This document shows positions 31,930 through 40,351 of a stretch of 64,000 bases of DNA, piece by piece (the stretch's first letter is position 1; each line of letters opens with the position of its first letter). This DNA is from Bacillus sp. SJS (GTDB taxonomy: Bacteria; Bacillota; Bacilli; Bacillales; Bacillaceae), in assembly GCF_000732485.2 (NCBI RefSeq), contig NZ_JAQV02000031.1, forward strand, positions 62,001 through 126,000. The letters run 5' to 3'. The position numbers were made by a program, and so were the translations under genes. Under the pieces are notes generated by a model that worked only from the letters and a program-made list of their open reading frames with translations, was not told the DNA's origin and searched no databases.

Positions 31930-32700
31930 ATGGAATTTATCCTTGTTATTTTTCTAATTGGAATGGCGGGAGCCTTTATTTCTGGAATGCTCGGAATTGG
32001 GGGATCTATTATTAATTATCCAATGCTTCTCCTCATCCCTCCACTTATTGGAGTTCACGGCTTCACGGCACATGAGGTATCGGGAGTCAGTGCCATACAG
32101 GTGATGGCTGCATCCATTGCAGCGGTATGGTCCTATAAAAAAGGCAGCTATTTGCATAAGCCGCTAATTGCTTATATGGGAAGCGGCATCCTTGCCGGAA
32201 GCTTATTGGGGAGCTTTTTATCTATTTACATGTCAGAAAACGGAGTCAATATGATTTACGGCGTCCTAGCTTTAATTGCAGCCTTAATGATGTTTATTTC
32301 CAAAAAAGAGGGGAATGATTTGAAAGTAGATGAAGTGGATTTTCATAAGGGGATCGCTGTTGGTTTATCGATACTTACAGGGATTGGCAGCGGGATTGTG
32401 GGTGCTGGCGGAGCCTTTCTTCTTGTGCCGATTATGCTGTCTGTGCTGAAAATACCGATTCGGGTTACGATTGCTTCCTCTTTGGCCGTAACGTTTATTT
32501 CTTCCGACGGAACCACTGCAGGCAAAATGGTCACTGGACAAATTGATTACTTTCCGGCTTCCATACTTGTGATTGCAAGTTTGCTTGCCGCACCGCTTGG
32601 AGTAAAAGCAGGCCAAAAGATTTCGGCTAAATATCTTCAAGCAGCCCTGGCCATCCTTATAACCGCTGCGGCTATTAAGATATGGTCCGGACTTTTTTAA
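31930..32700 (+). CDS. yrkJ: TauE/SafE-family sulfur compound permease (YrkJ)
   Basis: 256 residues with eight hydrophobic segments in two related halves, each with a glycine-rich opening (GAFISGMLGIGGS and GIGSGIVGAGGAF). TauE/SafE proteins are thought to move sulfite, sulfonates, thiosulfate or related anions. At the end of the persulfide operon it probably exports or imports a sulfur oxyanion made by YrkH. AGGGAGG precedes the ATG. Confidence 0.9.
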   Translation: MEFILVIFLIGMAGAFISGMLGIGGSIINYPMLLLIPPLIGVHGFTAHEVSGVSAIQVMAASIAAVWSYKKGSYLHKPLIAYMGSGILAGSLLGSFLSIYMSENGVNMIYGVLALIAALMMFISKKEGNDLKVDEVDFHKGIAVGLSILTGIGSGIVGAGGAFLLVPIMLSVLKIPIRVTIASSLAVTFISSDGTTAGKMVTGQIDYFPASILVIASLLAAPLGVKAGQKISAKYLQAALAILITAAAIKIWSGLF

Positions 32701-32744
32701 AATATAGAAAGAGAGCCATACTATTGGAAAAGGGAGCTGAATGA

Positions 32745-33170
32745 ATGAAAACGACCATAACATGGGACGGGAACCTTGCGTTTGGCGGTCTATCGCCATC
32801 CGGACATGAAATTAAGATGGATGCAGGACAGGAAACAGGCGGAGTAAACAGCGGGCCGAGGCCAACAGAGCTGCTGCTCCACGCAGTAGCCGGCTGTACA
32901 GGAATTGATATCGTCCTGATTTTGAAAAAAATGCGTCTGGAGCCTGTTAATTTTCAAATGGACGTTGAAGGTACACGAGCTGATGAGCATCCGAAAAGAT
33001 TTACGGACCTTCACATCCATTACGCCTTTGAAGGAGAGCTTCCGGAAGAAAAAGTGGCTCATGCCATTCAGTTATCTAAAGATAAATATTGTTCCGTTTC
33101 CCATTCCCTTAATGCAAATCTTTCTGTTAGCTACTCCATTAATGGAAAACGAGGAAGCAAAGAATTATAA
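32745..33170 (+). CDS. OsmC-family peroxidase-like protein
   Basis: 141 residues of the OsmC/Ohr fold. Two cysteines in the expected places (AVAGCTGIDIV about residue 50 and KDKYCSVSHSL about 115) form the thiol peroxidase pair. The family member closest by eye is the YhfA type. As the last gene behind the persulfide genes (44 nt gap), it may reduce organic peroxides or persulfides. ATG 32745 has AAGGGAGCTGA upstream; an overlapping out-of-frame ATG lies at 32741. Confidence 0.85.
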   Translation: MKTTITWDGNLAFGGLSPSGHEIKMDAGQETGGVNSGPRPTELLLHAVAGCTGIDIVLILKKMRLEPVNFQMDVEGTRADEHPKRFTDLHIHYAFEGELPEEKVAHAIQLSKDKYCSVSHSLNANLSVSYSINGKRGSKEL

Positions 33171-33210
33171 GAACATTTGTTCTTGTGACGAAAAAAGGGC
33201 ATTTAAATAA

Positions 33211-33248
33211 AAAAACAGTCTCTCACTGGACCGGAGAGACTGTTTTTT
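33211..33248. terminator. Bidirectional terminator between osmC-like gene and satP
   Basis: AAAAACAGTCTCTC (33211-33224) pairs with GAGAGACTGTTTTTT (33234-33248). Confidence 0.9.
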
Positions 33249-33250
33249 CG

Positions 33251-33868
33251 TTATTTTTTAAAAATGCCAAACGGTTTTCCGACCGGCAGAAACTCTCGTC
33301 CAAAATGAGGGTTTAATACTGCAGCAGCGGATCCGTAAAAGGACACAAGTGCGATCAGCATTTCGGAAACTGCAGCAAGCATATGTGTCGCTTCATGCAT
33401 GACTCCAAAAGTGCTTAAAGATAACCCAATAAATAAGAAATCAATAAGAACGAAAATAGTAAATAGCACTTTGTGGGTTTCCATAGCCCCGACCGTCATG
33501 AATAAACTAAAAATCAAATACCCGATAAAAGCCATTCCAAGCTGCTTTGAATCAACCCCGGCAGCCAGTTCTTCCCCGAAAACACCAAGCTGCATAAGCC
33601 ATGAACCAGCAACACCGAGCCAAAACAGGCCAAATGCTCCGAATGCCGTTGAACCGAAAGTGTTGTTGTGCTTTGCATCCTGAACGCAGGCAAACAACTG
33701 AGCAAATCCTCCAAGGAATATTGCCCAAGGGATAATAAAGGAAAGTCCTTCCGTTAACCCGAGTTTTTGTGATGAAGCGACTAGTGTTACCATAGCGAGT
33801 CCAAAAAGACCAATTGCCGAAGGATCGGCCGTTGAAATTTTTACTTGCTGCACATTCTGATTGTTCAA
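33251..33868 (-). CDS. Acetate uptake transporter, GPR1/FUN34/YaaH (SatP) family
   Basis: 205 residues, six hydrophobic segments. The family opening DPSAIGLFGLAMVTL and the segments AIFLGGFAQLFA and GSTAFGAFGLFWLG are present. SatP is an acetate/succinate-proton symporter. The start is a TTG at 33868 with AGGAGG 6 nt upstream; no ATG is available at that place, and upstream in-frame starts run through the promoter. It has a good SigA promoter and a candidate cre site upstream. Confidence 0.88.
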   Translation of the reverse strand: MNNQNVQQVKISTADPSAIGLFGLAMVTLVASSQKLGLTEGLSFIIPWAIFLGGFAQLFACVQDAKHNNTFGSTAFGAFGLFWLGVAGSWLMQLGVFGEELAAGVDSKQLGMAFIGYLIFSLFMTVGAMETHKVLFTIFVLIDFLFIGLSLSTFGVMHEATHMLAAVSEMLIALVSFYGSAAAVLNPHFGREFLPVGKPFGIFKK

Positions 33869-33902
33869 GATGAACCTCCTAAAAATTAATACATACTTGA
33901 AC

Positions 33903-33931
33903 AAAATACAGGATTCAAAGAGGGGTGTCAA
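33903..33931 (-). promoter_or_regulatory. satP promoter
   Basis: On the reverse strand, -35 TTGACA (33931-33926) and -10 TATTTT (33908-33903) are separated by 17 nt. Confidence 0.7.
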
Positions 33932-33954
33932 TTTAATTTTGAAAGAACGGAAAT

Positions 33955-33968
33955 AGTAATCGTTTACA
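33955..33968 (-). promoter_or_regulatory. Candidate cre (CcpA) site upstream of satP
   Basis: TGTAAACGATTACT on the reverse strand matches the cre consensus at 13 of 14 positions. It lies 24 nt upstream of the -35, the arrangement seen at CcpA-activated acetate genes such as ackA. Confidence 0.5.
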
Positions 33969-34195
33969 TCTTGCTCTTGCTTACAATTATAGAGATTCTT
34001 CCTCATTTGCCATCCAAAAAAACAATTGGGTTTAATCCGATGATAAAAAAGAACCAATTAGAACCCTGGATTTACTATTTTTAGAATTTTTAGATATTTT
34101 ACTCTTTTACATCTTAAACACTAAATTTTTTCTCCCCTCTTTTTTTCAGGCTTCTAGAGCTCCTCGACAATTAAATAGTGGAATCGGACCAAAAT

Positions 34196-34212
34196 TTGGC
34201 ATGATTTTTGCA
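34196..34212 (+). promoter_or_regulatory. Sigma-54 (SigL) promoter upstream of the cyanophycinase genes
   Basis: TTGGCA (34196-34201) and TTGCA (34208-34212) put the GG and GC dinucleotides exactly 12 nt apart, as in the -24/-12 consensus TGGCAC-N5-TTGCW (one mismatch, T for C at the last base of TGGCAC). The palindrome CCAAAATTTGG overlaps its left side. No SigA promoter of comparable quality lies in the leader. No RocR-like upstream repeat was recognised. Confidence 0.65.
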
Positions 34213-34271
34213 TGTTTTAAGATTGAAAGTGAAAGGAGCAAGTAAAATTTTAATGATGGGGAGCTGGAGAA

Positions 34272-35297
34272 ATGAACAAATTTGTGAAGTCGTGTTTAGC
34301 GGGATGCTTACTAGCTTTATCTGTGCAAGGGATATCTGCGCAGGCCGCAGCGGGTGACTATTCGTATTACAGCTATGGAAACACCGGCAACGTATCCGCT
34401 GTCACTTCGTATGGAATTAACCTGATGGGCGGCGGTACAGATGTTGATGAAGCCATGCTATGGATGGCCAGGAAAGCCAATCGTGGAGACTTTGTGGTGA
34501 TCCGGACTTCTGGAACAGACGGCTATAACCAGTATTTATACGATTTGGCCCAAACCAATAACGCCAAGCTGGATTCGGTTGAAACGATCCTTCTGAATAA
34601 CCGCTATGCTTCTTCCGATTCATTTGTTTTAGATAAAGTCAGCAAAGCGGAAGCGGTATTTTTCGCAGGAGGAGATCAGTTCAATTATACGGATTTCATC
34701 AAGAACACTCCGCTGGAAGACGTGATCAATCAGCTTATCCAAAAAAATGTTCCGATAGGCGGAACAAGTGCAGGACTTGCTATCCAAGGTGAGTTTATCT
34801 ATGACGCTAAGAACGGTTCGGTCTATTCAGATGAAGCACTGAACAATCCGAATAACCGCTACATGACGTTCACACGTGATTTCCTGGCGAATCGTTATTT
34901 AACAAGCACCATAACTGATTCACACTTTGAACAGAGAGACCGTATGGGAAGATTTATTGGATTTTTATCAAGAAATGTATCAGACGGATGGACGAGTCAG
35001 GCAAAAGGCATTGCGGTTAATGAACAAACGGCTTTGCTAGTAGAAAGTGACGGTACAGCAAAGGTTGTGGCACAGCCAGGCGGAACGAAGCAATCTGTTT
35101 ATGCAGCGAGAACGTCCTCTGCTCCTTCAAGCGGCTATGGAAATGCTTTAACCATCAGGGACGTGAACGTCATCAAACTGCGGCCGGGCAATACGTTTAA
35201 TTTGCAGACATGGTCAAGTTCCAATGGATATTCTTATAAGCTGTCTTCTCAAAACGGAGTCTTAACATCTTCGAGCGGTTCACTATACGGAAACTAA
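34272..35297 (+). CDS. Secreted cyanophycinase-like serine peptidase (family S51)
   Basis: 341 residues. A signal peptide (cleavage near AQAAA) is followed by a class I glutamine-amidotransferase-like S51 fold. The nucleophile is Ser166 in IGGTSAGLAI, with FFAGGDQFNYTDF before it and TDSHFEQRDRMGR after it. It lacks the double-domain form of the next gene. Cyanophycinases cleave beta-Asp-Arg from cyanophycin; extracellular versions (CphE) feed on environmental polymer. The C-terminal 60 residues (SSGYGNALT to the end) are Ser/Tyr/Asn-rich. ATG follows GGAGCTGGAG. It lies 19 nt before the tandem-domain gene. Confidence 0.87.
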   Translation: MNKFVKSCLAGCLLALSVQGISAQAAAGDYSYYSYGNTGNVSAVTSYGINLMGGGTDVDEAMLWMARKANRGDFVVIRTSGTDGYNQYLYDLAQTNNAKLDSVETILLNNRYASSDSFVLDKVSKAEAVFFAGGDQFNYTDFIKNTPLEDVINQLIQKNVPIGGTSAGLAIQGEFIYDAKNGSVYSDEALNNPNNRYMTFTRDFLANRYLTSTITDSHFEQRDRMGRFIGFLSRNVSDGWTSQAKGIAVNEQTALLVESDGTAKVVAQPGGTKQSVYAARTSSAPSSGYGNALTIRDVNVIKLRPGNTFNLQTWSSSNGYSYKLSSQNGVLTSSSGSLYGN

Positions 35298-35316
35298 AGA
35301 ATAAGGGGGACGTGTC

Positions 35317-37839
35317 ATGAAAAAAAGGTTCAGCCTGTTTGCTGCCGCCTGTTTATTCGCATCAACAATGAGTTTTCCGGCAGCGAATGCAAGTCAAATC
35401 GTGAGCAATTCGATTAAAGGAAGTCTTGTTATTACCGGCGGGTCTCTAGGGAGCAGCAATGCAGCCGTCTATCAATCATTTATTAAACTGGCAGGCGGAG
35501 AAAACCAGGCAAAAATCGGGATTGTTCCAGCAGCAAGCGGGAAGCTGAAATCTTCGAAAGACTTCAAAGCGGACCTAGAGAAATATGGGGTAAAGTCAGA
35601 AAACATTGAGGTTCTTCCCCTGTCCAATCACGATTTCAGCGATACGGATTTTGATGAACTCAAATGGAAGAACAATGTGAATAACAAAGAACTGGCAGAT
35701 CAAATCAAAAACTTTACAGCGATTTGGTTTGTTGGCGGCGATCAGCTTCGCATTACCGAGACATTAACAGATAAGAAGGGGAAAAATTCAAGCGTACTTG
35801 ATGCGATTTGGACGATGTATAAAAAAGGCGGTGTCATAGGAGGAACAAGCGCCGGGGCGGCCATTATGAGTGATGTCATGATTACGGGCGGTGATAGCCT
35901 CGGAGGATTGAAGGGAGAATTTACAGAGAAAGATGAGCCCCTTCAAAATAAAGAATATGAAAAAGTTTACATTGAAAGAGGACTCGGATTTTTTCCATAT
36001 GGAATCGTCGATCAGCACTTTGATGAAAGAGCAAGACTTGGCCGGCTTGCGGCTGCCGCTGTTAAATACGAAAAACGGAAGGACCTGTATAACTCGTATG
36101 GAATTGATGAAGATACTGCCCTGATTGTTCATAACCGGGAGAAAAAAGCAGAGATTGTGGGACGAGGCGGCGTAACCGTCATTGACACAAGCAAAGCAAA
36201 GCCTGCAAGCAAAAAAGTTCATCCGGTTAAAAATGTTTCCGTCAGCTTTCTATCACCAGGAGACCAAATTAATCTTCAAACGAAGGAAATGACCATCAAT
36301 CCGGATAAAGACGCGACGAAAGGCTATGAATACTATGAGTTCAAACCTTTGGATGCCACAGGATTATTGACGCCATATGGAAGATTAAAGCCGTATCTGG
36401 CCTATTCTCTAACGGATAATTCATCCACTCAATCTGTAAAAAGCTATTTGTATGACAGCAAAGGGAAAGGCTACGCCTTAACTTTCAGTAAAACAGCATC
36501 AACAAATGGATACTGGGGCTACCAGGACGGTCAGAAAGATGATTATTCCATCACCAATGTAAAGCTTGATGCCGTTCCGGTTTCGGTCAAGTTTAAGAAA
36601 GATAAAACGGCCTTTAAAAACTATAAACCATCAAATTTCAAGGTTCCAGACAAAGTAAACCGCGGAGATATTTCAGGTAATCTCGTTATAGCTGGAGGTG
36701 CACTCGGTTCAAGCAATGAAGCCGTTTATAAGAAGTTCTTAGATCTTGCCGGAGGAAATTCAAAAGCGAAAATCGGGATTATTCCTGCTGCGAGCGGAAG
36801 CTTAAGTTCTTCGAATGCCTTTAAAAAGGATTTAATCAAATACGGGGTCAAAGAAGATCAAATGAAGATCCTTCCTATTTCCTCCCACGATTTTAAAGGA
36901 ACAGCAGAAGATGAATCCAAGTGGGAGGAAAACAGGAACAGTGATGAAACAGCCGCAGCTATAAAAGAACTCAATGCCATTTGGTTTGTCGGAGGTGATC
37001 AAACGTCCATCACAGAAGCGTTATTCAATCCGGATCAGACGGAATCCAAAGCCTTATCTGCTATATGGGACATATATAAAAAGGGAGCTGTTTTAGGCGG
37101 AACGAGTGCCGGGGCAGCGATCATGAGCGACGTCATGCTTGCAGGCGGAGGCAGCCTGGATACCCTATCAAAAGGATTTACTGATACGTACAACGGAATG
37201 GAACAGCAGGAGGGAGGTCCCGCATATTTGGAGAGAGGCCTCGGCTTTTTCCAAAATGGGATCATTGATCAGCACTTTGACAATAAATCGAGACTTGGCA
37301 GACTGATTGCAACAGCGTATGACAAAGGGGACCGAAGCCAGCTTTCCTATGGAATTGATGAAGATACGGCTATGGTGGTCAATAATAAAGAACAAAAAGT
37401 GGAAGTTGTTGGACGGGCTGGATTAACAGTCGTTGATTTATCGAAAGCAGAGAAGAAAAAAGGCCATTTTAAGAACATTGCCATCTCGGCGCTTGCAGAG
37501 GGGGATTCGGTGGATTTGAAACAAAAGACATTTGCCATCAGCCCGCATAAAGACTCAACCAAAGGCTATGAATACGGGGATTTCAAAGCCGCTCCCCATT
37601 CAGGAGTCCTTACTCCGCACGGCACTTTAAAGAACTATCTGTCCTACAATCTGGTGGATAACAGCGGGGAGAATATAGTAAAAAGCTATGCATTCCATCA
37701 AGGAAAAGGAGTCGAACTGGTCTTCCGTAAAACAGAAACTACGGACGGGTTCTGGGGATACAAAGATGGAGGAAAGGACGATTATTCGGTAACCAATGTA
37801 GTACTGGATATACATCCTGTTTCTGTTCGATTGAAGTAA
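35317..37839 (+). CDS. Secreted tandem-domain cyanophycinase-like peptidase
   Basis: 840 residues: a signal peptide, then two copies of a roughly 410-residue unit (about 33-440 and 451-840) with high mutual similarity. Each has LVI.GG.LGSSN, FVGGDQ, GGTSAGAAIMSDVM (Ser178 and Ser597), GLGFF..GI.DQHF, GIDEDTA and a C-terminal beta domain ending in D.WGY.DG.KDDYS.TNV. Both active sites look intact. This is an internal gene duplication and fusion. Together with the upstream gene, three S51 catalytic units are secreted. Polymer specificity is inferred from the family only. A terminator follows. Confidence 0.88.
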   Translation: MKKRFSLFAAACLFASTMSFPAANASQIVSNSIKGSLVITGGSLGSSNAAVYQSFIKLAGGENQAKIGIVPAASGKLKSSKDFKADLEKYGVKSENIEVLPLSNHDFSDTDFDELKWKNNVNNKELADQIKNFTAIWFVGGDQLRITETLTDKKGKNSSVLDAIWTMYKKGGVIGGTSAGAAIMSDVMITGGDSLGGLKGEFTEKDEPLQNKEYEKVYIERGLGFFPYGIVDQHFDERARLGRLAAAAVKYEKRKDLYNSYGIDEDTALIVHNREKKAEIVGRGGVTVIDTSKAKPASKKVHPVKNVSVSFLSPGDQINLQTKEMTINPDKDATKGYEYYEFKPLDATGLLTPYGRLKPYLAYSLTDNSSTQSVKSYLYDSKGKGYALTFSKTASTNGYWGYQDGQKDDYSITNVKLDAVPVSVKFKKDKTAFKNYKPSNFKVPDKVNRGDISGNLVIAGGALGSSNEAVYKKFLDLAGGNSKAKIGIIPAASGSLSSSNAFKKDLIKYGVKEDQMKILPISSHDFKGTAEDESKWEENRNSDETAAAIKELNAIWFVGGDQTSITEALFNPDQTESKALSAIWDIYKKGAVLGGTSAGAAIMSDVMLAGGGSLDTLSKGFTDTYNGMEQQEGGPAYLERGLGFFQNGIIDQHFDNKSRLGRLIATAYDKGDRSQLSYGIDEDTAMVVNNKEQKVEVVGRAGLTVVDLSKAEKKKGHFKNIAISALAEGDSVDLKQKTFAISPHKDSTKGYEYGDFKAAPHSGVLTPHGTLKNYLSYNLVDNSGENIVKSYAFHQGKGVELVFRKTETTDGFWGYKDGGKDDYSVTNVVLDIHPVSVRLK

Positions 37840-37849
37840 CGATTATGAG

Positions 37850-37878
37850 AATCAATCCTTAGCGGGATTGATTTTTTT
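37850..37878 (+). terminator. Terminator of the cyanophycinase operon
   Basis: AATCAATCC (37850-37858) and GGGATTGATT (37864-37873) form the stem, followed by TTTTTT. Confidence 0.85.
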
Positions 37879-38126
37879 TGCGAGCCAAGCATTGTATAGG
37901 CTAAATCCATATTGGCCGGTATTAAGAGACCTTTGAGTGAGTAAGACGGCTAATTTCAGAGCTATAATGAGGAGAATCCACCTTCCGCCCTTGGAGCCAC
38001 GTTTGTTTCAGCATCAGTGTATTTCTTTTGGGAATTGGTACTCAAAGCTTAAAGATACGGACTTCTGCTATAATTCAGGAAAAGATTAAACTATTAGGTA
38101 ATAGGAGCGAAAAGGGGGTATGGGAG

Positions 38127-38540
38127 ATGAAGATTCATAGAATGGATCATGTAGGAGTAATCGTCAATGATCTATCAGCTGCCAAGGAATTCTTTCTCGA
38201 TTTAGGTCTTGAAGTGCAAGGGGAATGGAAATCGGATGGAGAGTGGATGGGGTTACATGACGTTAAAGCAGGATGTATAGGGCTGGGGACGCCCGACGGT
38301 CAGGCATGGATAGAGCTAATCAAATACAATACACCATCAAATCAGCCGCCTCTTGCAAATACTCAGGGTATCCTGCACATTGCGTTTGCTGTGGAAGATA
38401 TTGAAGCCGTTGTGGGCAGATTGAAAAAGAAAGGAACGGAATTCATCAAAGAAATTCAAAACTATGAAGATAGATATAAGTTATGCTACTGTCGCGGACC
38501 TGAGGGGATTATTGTAGAGCTGGCGGAGCGAATTAAATGA
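38127..38540 (+). CDS. VOC/glyoxalase-family protein
   Basis: 137 residues, two beta-alpha-beta-beta-beta modules: MKIHRMDHVGVIVNDL with the first metal-ligand His, EWMGL and WIELI, then ILHIAFAVEDIEAVV and GIIVELAE with His and Glu ligands. The pattern is that of metal-dependent vicinal-oxygen-chelate enzymes such as glyoxalase I, methylmalonyl-CoA epimerase or fosfomycin/bleomycin-resistance relatives; the exact substrate is not known. ATG 38127 is 6-10 nt after GGGGG. It is monocistronic with its own terminator. Confidence 0.8.
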   Translation: MKIHRMDHVGVIVNDLSAAKEFFLDLGLEVQGEWKSDGEWMGLHDVKAGCIGLGTPDGQAWIELIKYNTPSNQPPLANTQGILHIAFAVEDIEAVVGRLKKKGTEFIKEIQNYEDRYKLCYCRGPEGIIVELAERIK

Positions 38541-38582
38541 AATGCCGCTTTTAATTGCTTATACACAAATCATACTGGAGGG

Positions 38583-38620
38583 GAAAACACCGGCTGCTTT
38601 TCAAGTACCGGTGTTTTCTC
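38583..38620 (+). terminator. Terminator after the VOC gene
   Basis: GAAAACACCGG (38583-38593) pairs with CCGGTGTTTTC (38608-38618). It is symmetrical and may work both ways. Confidence 0.85.
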
Positions 38621-38786
38621 ATCTTCTTTTCCGTTGTAAGCGGTTTATAAAAATAGTAAAATTTGAACAGATTTTTTTCAAACTGTACTAAAGCAATGTT
38701 AAACTTATTCATAGAATCACCTTTTTGCAGAAAGCTATCGCTCTTATGACGAAAAACCGTACATAAAATGTAAGGAGGAGTTACTT

Positions 38787-39785
38787 GTGGTATACCAAGC
38801 AGCGGAAAACCGCTATGAAAAAATGAAATATAACAGATGCGGCCAATCAGGTCTGCTCCTGCCAGCCATTTCCCTTGGACTGTGGCATAATTTCGGAGGC
38901 GTTGATCCATTTGAAAATGGCCGGGCGATGCTGAGAAGAGCATTTGACTTAGGGATTACCCATTTCGACCTTGCCAACAATTATGGTCCCCCGGCTGGAT
39001 CTGCTGAAGAGATGTTTGGAAGCGTTTTTAAAACAGACTTTGCCCCATACCGGGATGAAATGATCATCTCAACTAAAGCGGGATACTACATGTGGCCTGG
39101 CCCTTATGGAGAATGGGGATCTAAGAAATATTTAACAGCAAGCATTGATCAAAGCTTAAAACGGATGGGCCTTGATTATGTCGATATCTTTTACTCCCAC
39201 CGTCCGGATCCGAACACGCCGCTTGAGGAAACGATGGGTGCCCTTGATTCGATTGTGAAGCAAGGAAAAGCGCTGTATGCAGGCATCTCCAGCTACAGTG
39301 CAGAAGAAACAGCCGAAGCAGTAAACATTATGAATAGACTTGGAACCCCCATCTTGATTCATCAGCCGAGTTATTCCATGCTGAACCGCTGGATTGAGGA
39401 CGGACTTCAGGATGTACTGCATGACAATGGAGTCGGGTCTATTGCATTTTGCCCTTTGGCACAGGGACTGCTGACGAAGAAATATTTAGAAGGCATTCCG
39501 GCTGATTCAAGAGCTGCCAAACCGAGCGGGGCGTTAGGGGAAGAAGCAGTAACGGATACCGTGATTGAAAGTGTAAAAGAACTGAATGCACTTGCTGCTG
39601 AACGCGGACAAAGCCTTGCGCAGATGGCTTTGGCATGGGTCCTTCGCGGCGGGAAAGTGACTTCTGCTTTAATTGGAGCAAGCAGGGTTAGCCAAATTGA
39701 AGAAAATGTGGCCGCACTGGAGAATTTAGATTTTACAGATGAAGAATTAACGAAGATTGATTCGATTTTGTTAAAAAGCGAATGA
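38787..39785 (+). CDS. Aldo/keto reductase, YghZ-like (AKR14 type)
   Basis: 332 residues, TIM barrel. Catalytic tetrad parts are visible: DLANNYG (Asp, Tyr), STKAGYYMWPGPYG (Lys) and DIFYSHRPD (His). The C-terminal NADPH site ALIGASRVSQIEENV is typical. The close resemblance to YghZ, which reduces L-glyceraldehyde 3-phosphate and methylglyoxal, suggests carbonyl detoxification. The start is GTG 38787 with AAGGAGGAG 7 nt upstream. It is monocistronic. Confidence 0.88.
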   Translation: MVYQAAENRYEKMKYNRCGQSGLLLPAISLGLWHNFGGVDPFENGRAMLRRAFDLGITHFDLANNYGPPAGSAEEMFGSVFKTDFAPYRDEMIISTKAGYYMWPGPYGEWGSKKYLTASIDQSLKRMGLDYVDIFYSHRPDPNTPLEETMGALDSIVKQGKALYAGISSYSAEETAEAVNIMNRLGTPILIHQPSYSMLNRWIEDGLQDVLHDNGVGSIAFCPLAQGLLTKKYLEGIPADSRAAKPSGALGEEAVTDTVIESVKELNALAAERGQSLAQMALAWVLRGGKVTSALIGASRVSQIEENVAALENLDFTDEELTKIDSILLKSE

Positions 39786-39801
39786 ATTTTGTTCTAAATG
39801 G

Positions 39802-39829
39802 AACAGCAGGCATATTCAAGCCTGCTGTT
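39802..39829 (+). terminator. Terminator after the aldo/keto reductase
   Basis: AACAGCAGGC (39802-39811) pairs with GCCTGCTGTT (39820-39829), followed by ATTTTG. Confidence 0.85.
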
Positions 39830-39959
39830 ATTTTGTTTGTATAAAGCAGATGTAATGTGAAGAAAAGATTACCTACTAAAGGAAATTATCTGAAAGTCCA
39901 GAAAAAGGATCAGAATAATAGTGAGTGAATTGATAAAGTAATATATTTTACAAACTACC

Positions 39960-39988
39960 TTGACAATCACAGTAGTGTGGCATATCAT
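39960..39988 (+). promoter_or_regulatory. Promoter of the padR-ABC operon
   Basis: -35 TTGACA (39960-39965) and -10 TATCAT (39983-39988) are exactly 17 nt apart, 20 nt before padR. No clear ATGT/ACAT PadR operator was found. Confidence 0.75.
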
Positions 39989-40008
39989 GCAAATATGGAG
40001 GTGATTGT

Positions 40009-40338
40009 ATGAGCGAAAAGAAAATCACATCCGACTTGCTGCGGGGACATACGGATACGATGATTTTACGGCTTTTGAACGAAGCTGACCGCTACGGCTA
40101 TGAGATCGTCAAGCTGATTGCAGAGCGATCGGGTGGTGAGTATGAACTAAAAGAGGCTACGATGTATTCAAGCGTCCGGCGCCTTGAGGCGGACGGTGAT
40201 ATCGAGTGGTATTGGGGCAATGAATCTCAGGGGGGACGGCGGAAATATTTTAAAATTACCGAGAAGGGCAAGGCGGCTTATGACCGGAACAAAAGCAACT
40301 GGGAGTATGCAAAACGCGTACTTGAAAACTTATTATAG
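40009..40338 (+). CDS. PadR-family transcriptional regulator
   Basis: 109 residues, a winged-helix PadR of the short subfamily. It has LLRGHTDTMILRLL, ATMYSSVRRLEADG (recognition helix) and SQGGRRKYFKITEKGKAAY (wing). PadR regulators of this class normally repress the transporter operon they head and are released by the transported compound. AGGTGATT lies 5-8 nt before the ATG. It is the first gene of a four-gene operon. Confidence 0.92.
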   Translation: MSEKKITSDLLRGHTDTMILRLLNEADRYGYEIVKLIAERSGGEYELKEATMYSSVRRLEADGDIEWYWGNESQGGRRKYFKITEKGKAAYDRNKSNWEYAKRVLENLL

Positions 40339-40351
40339 GAGGCTTGAAGGG

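Noticed and set aside
33169-33182. LexA-like box (AGAACATTTGTTCT)
   Set aside because: It lies at the end of the osmC-like gene before a bidirectional terminator, with no promoter or gene start within reach.
34061-34195. RocR-type upstream activating palindrome for the sigma-54 promoter
   Set aside because: No ATGCAAAA/TTTTGCAT-type repeat was found in the 130 nt upstream, so no activator could be assigned.
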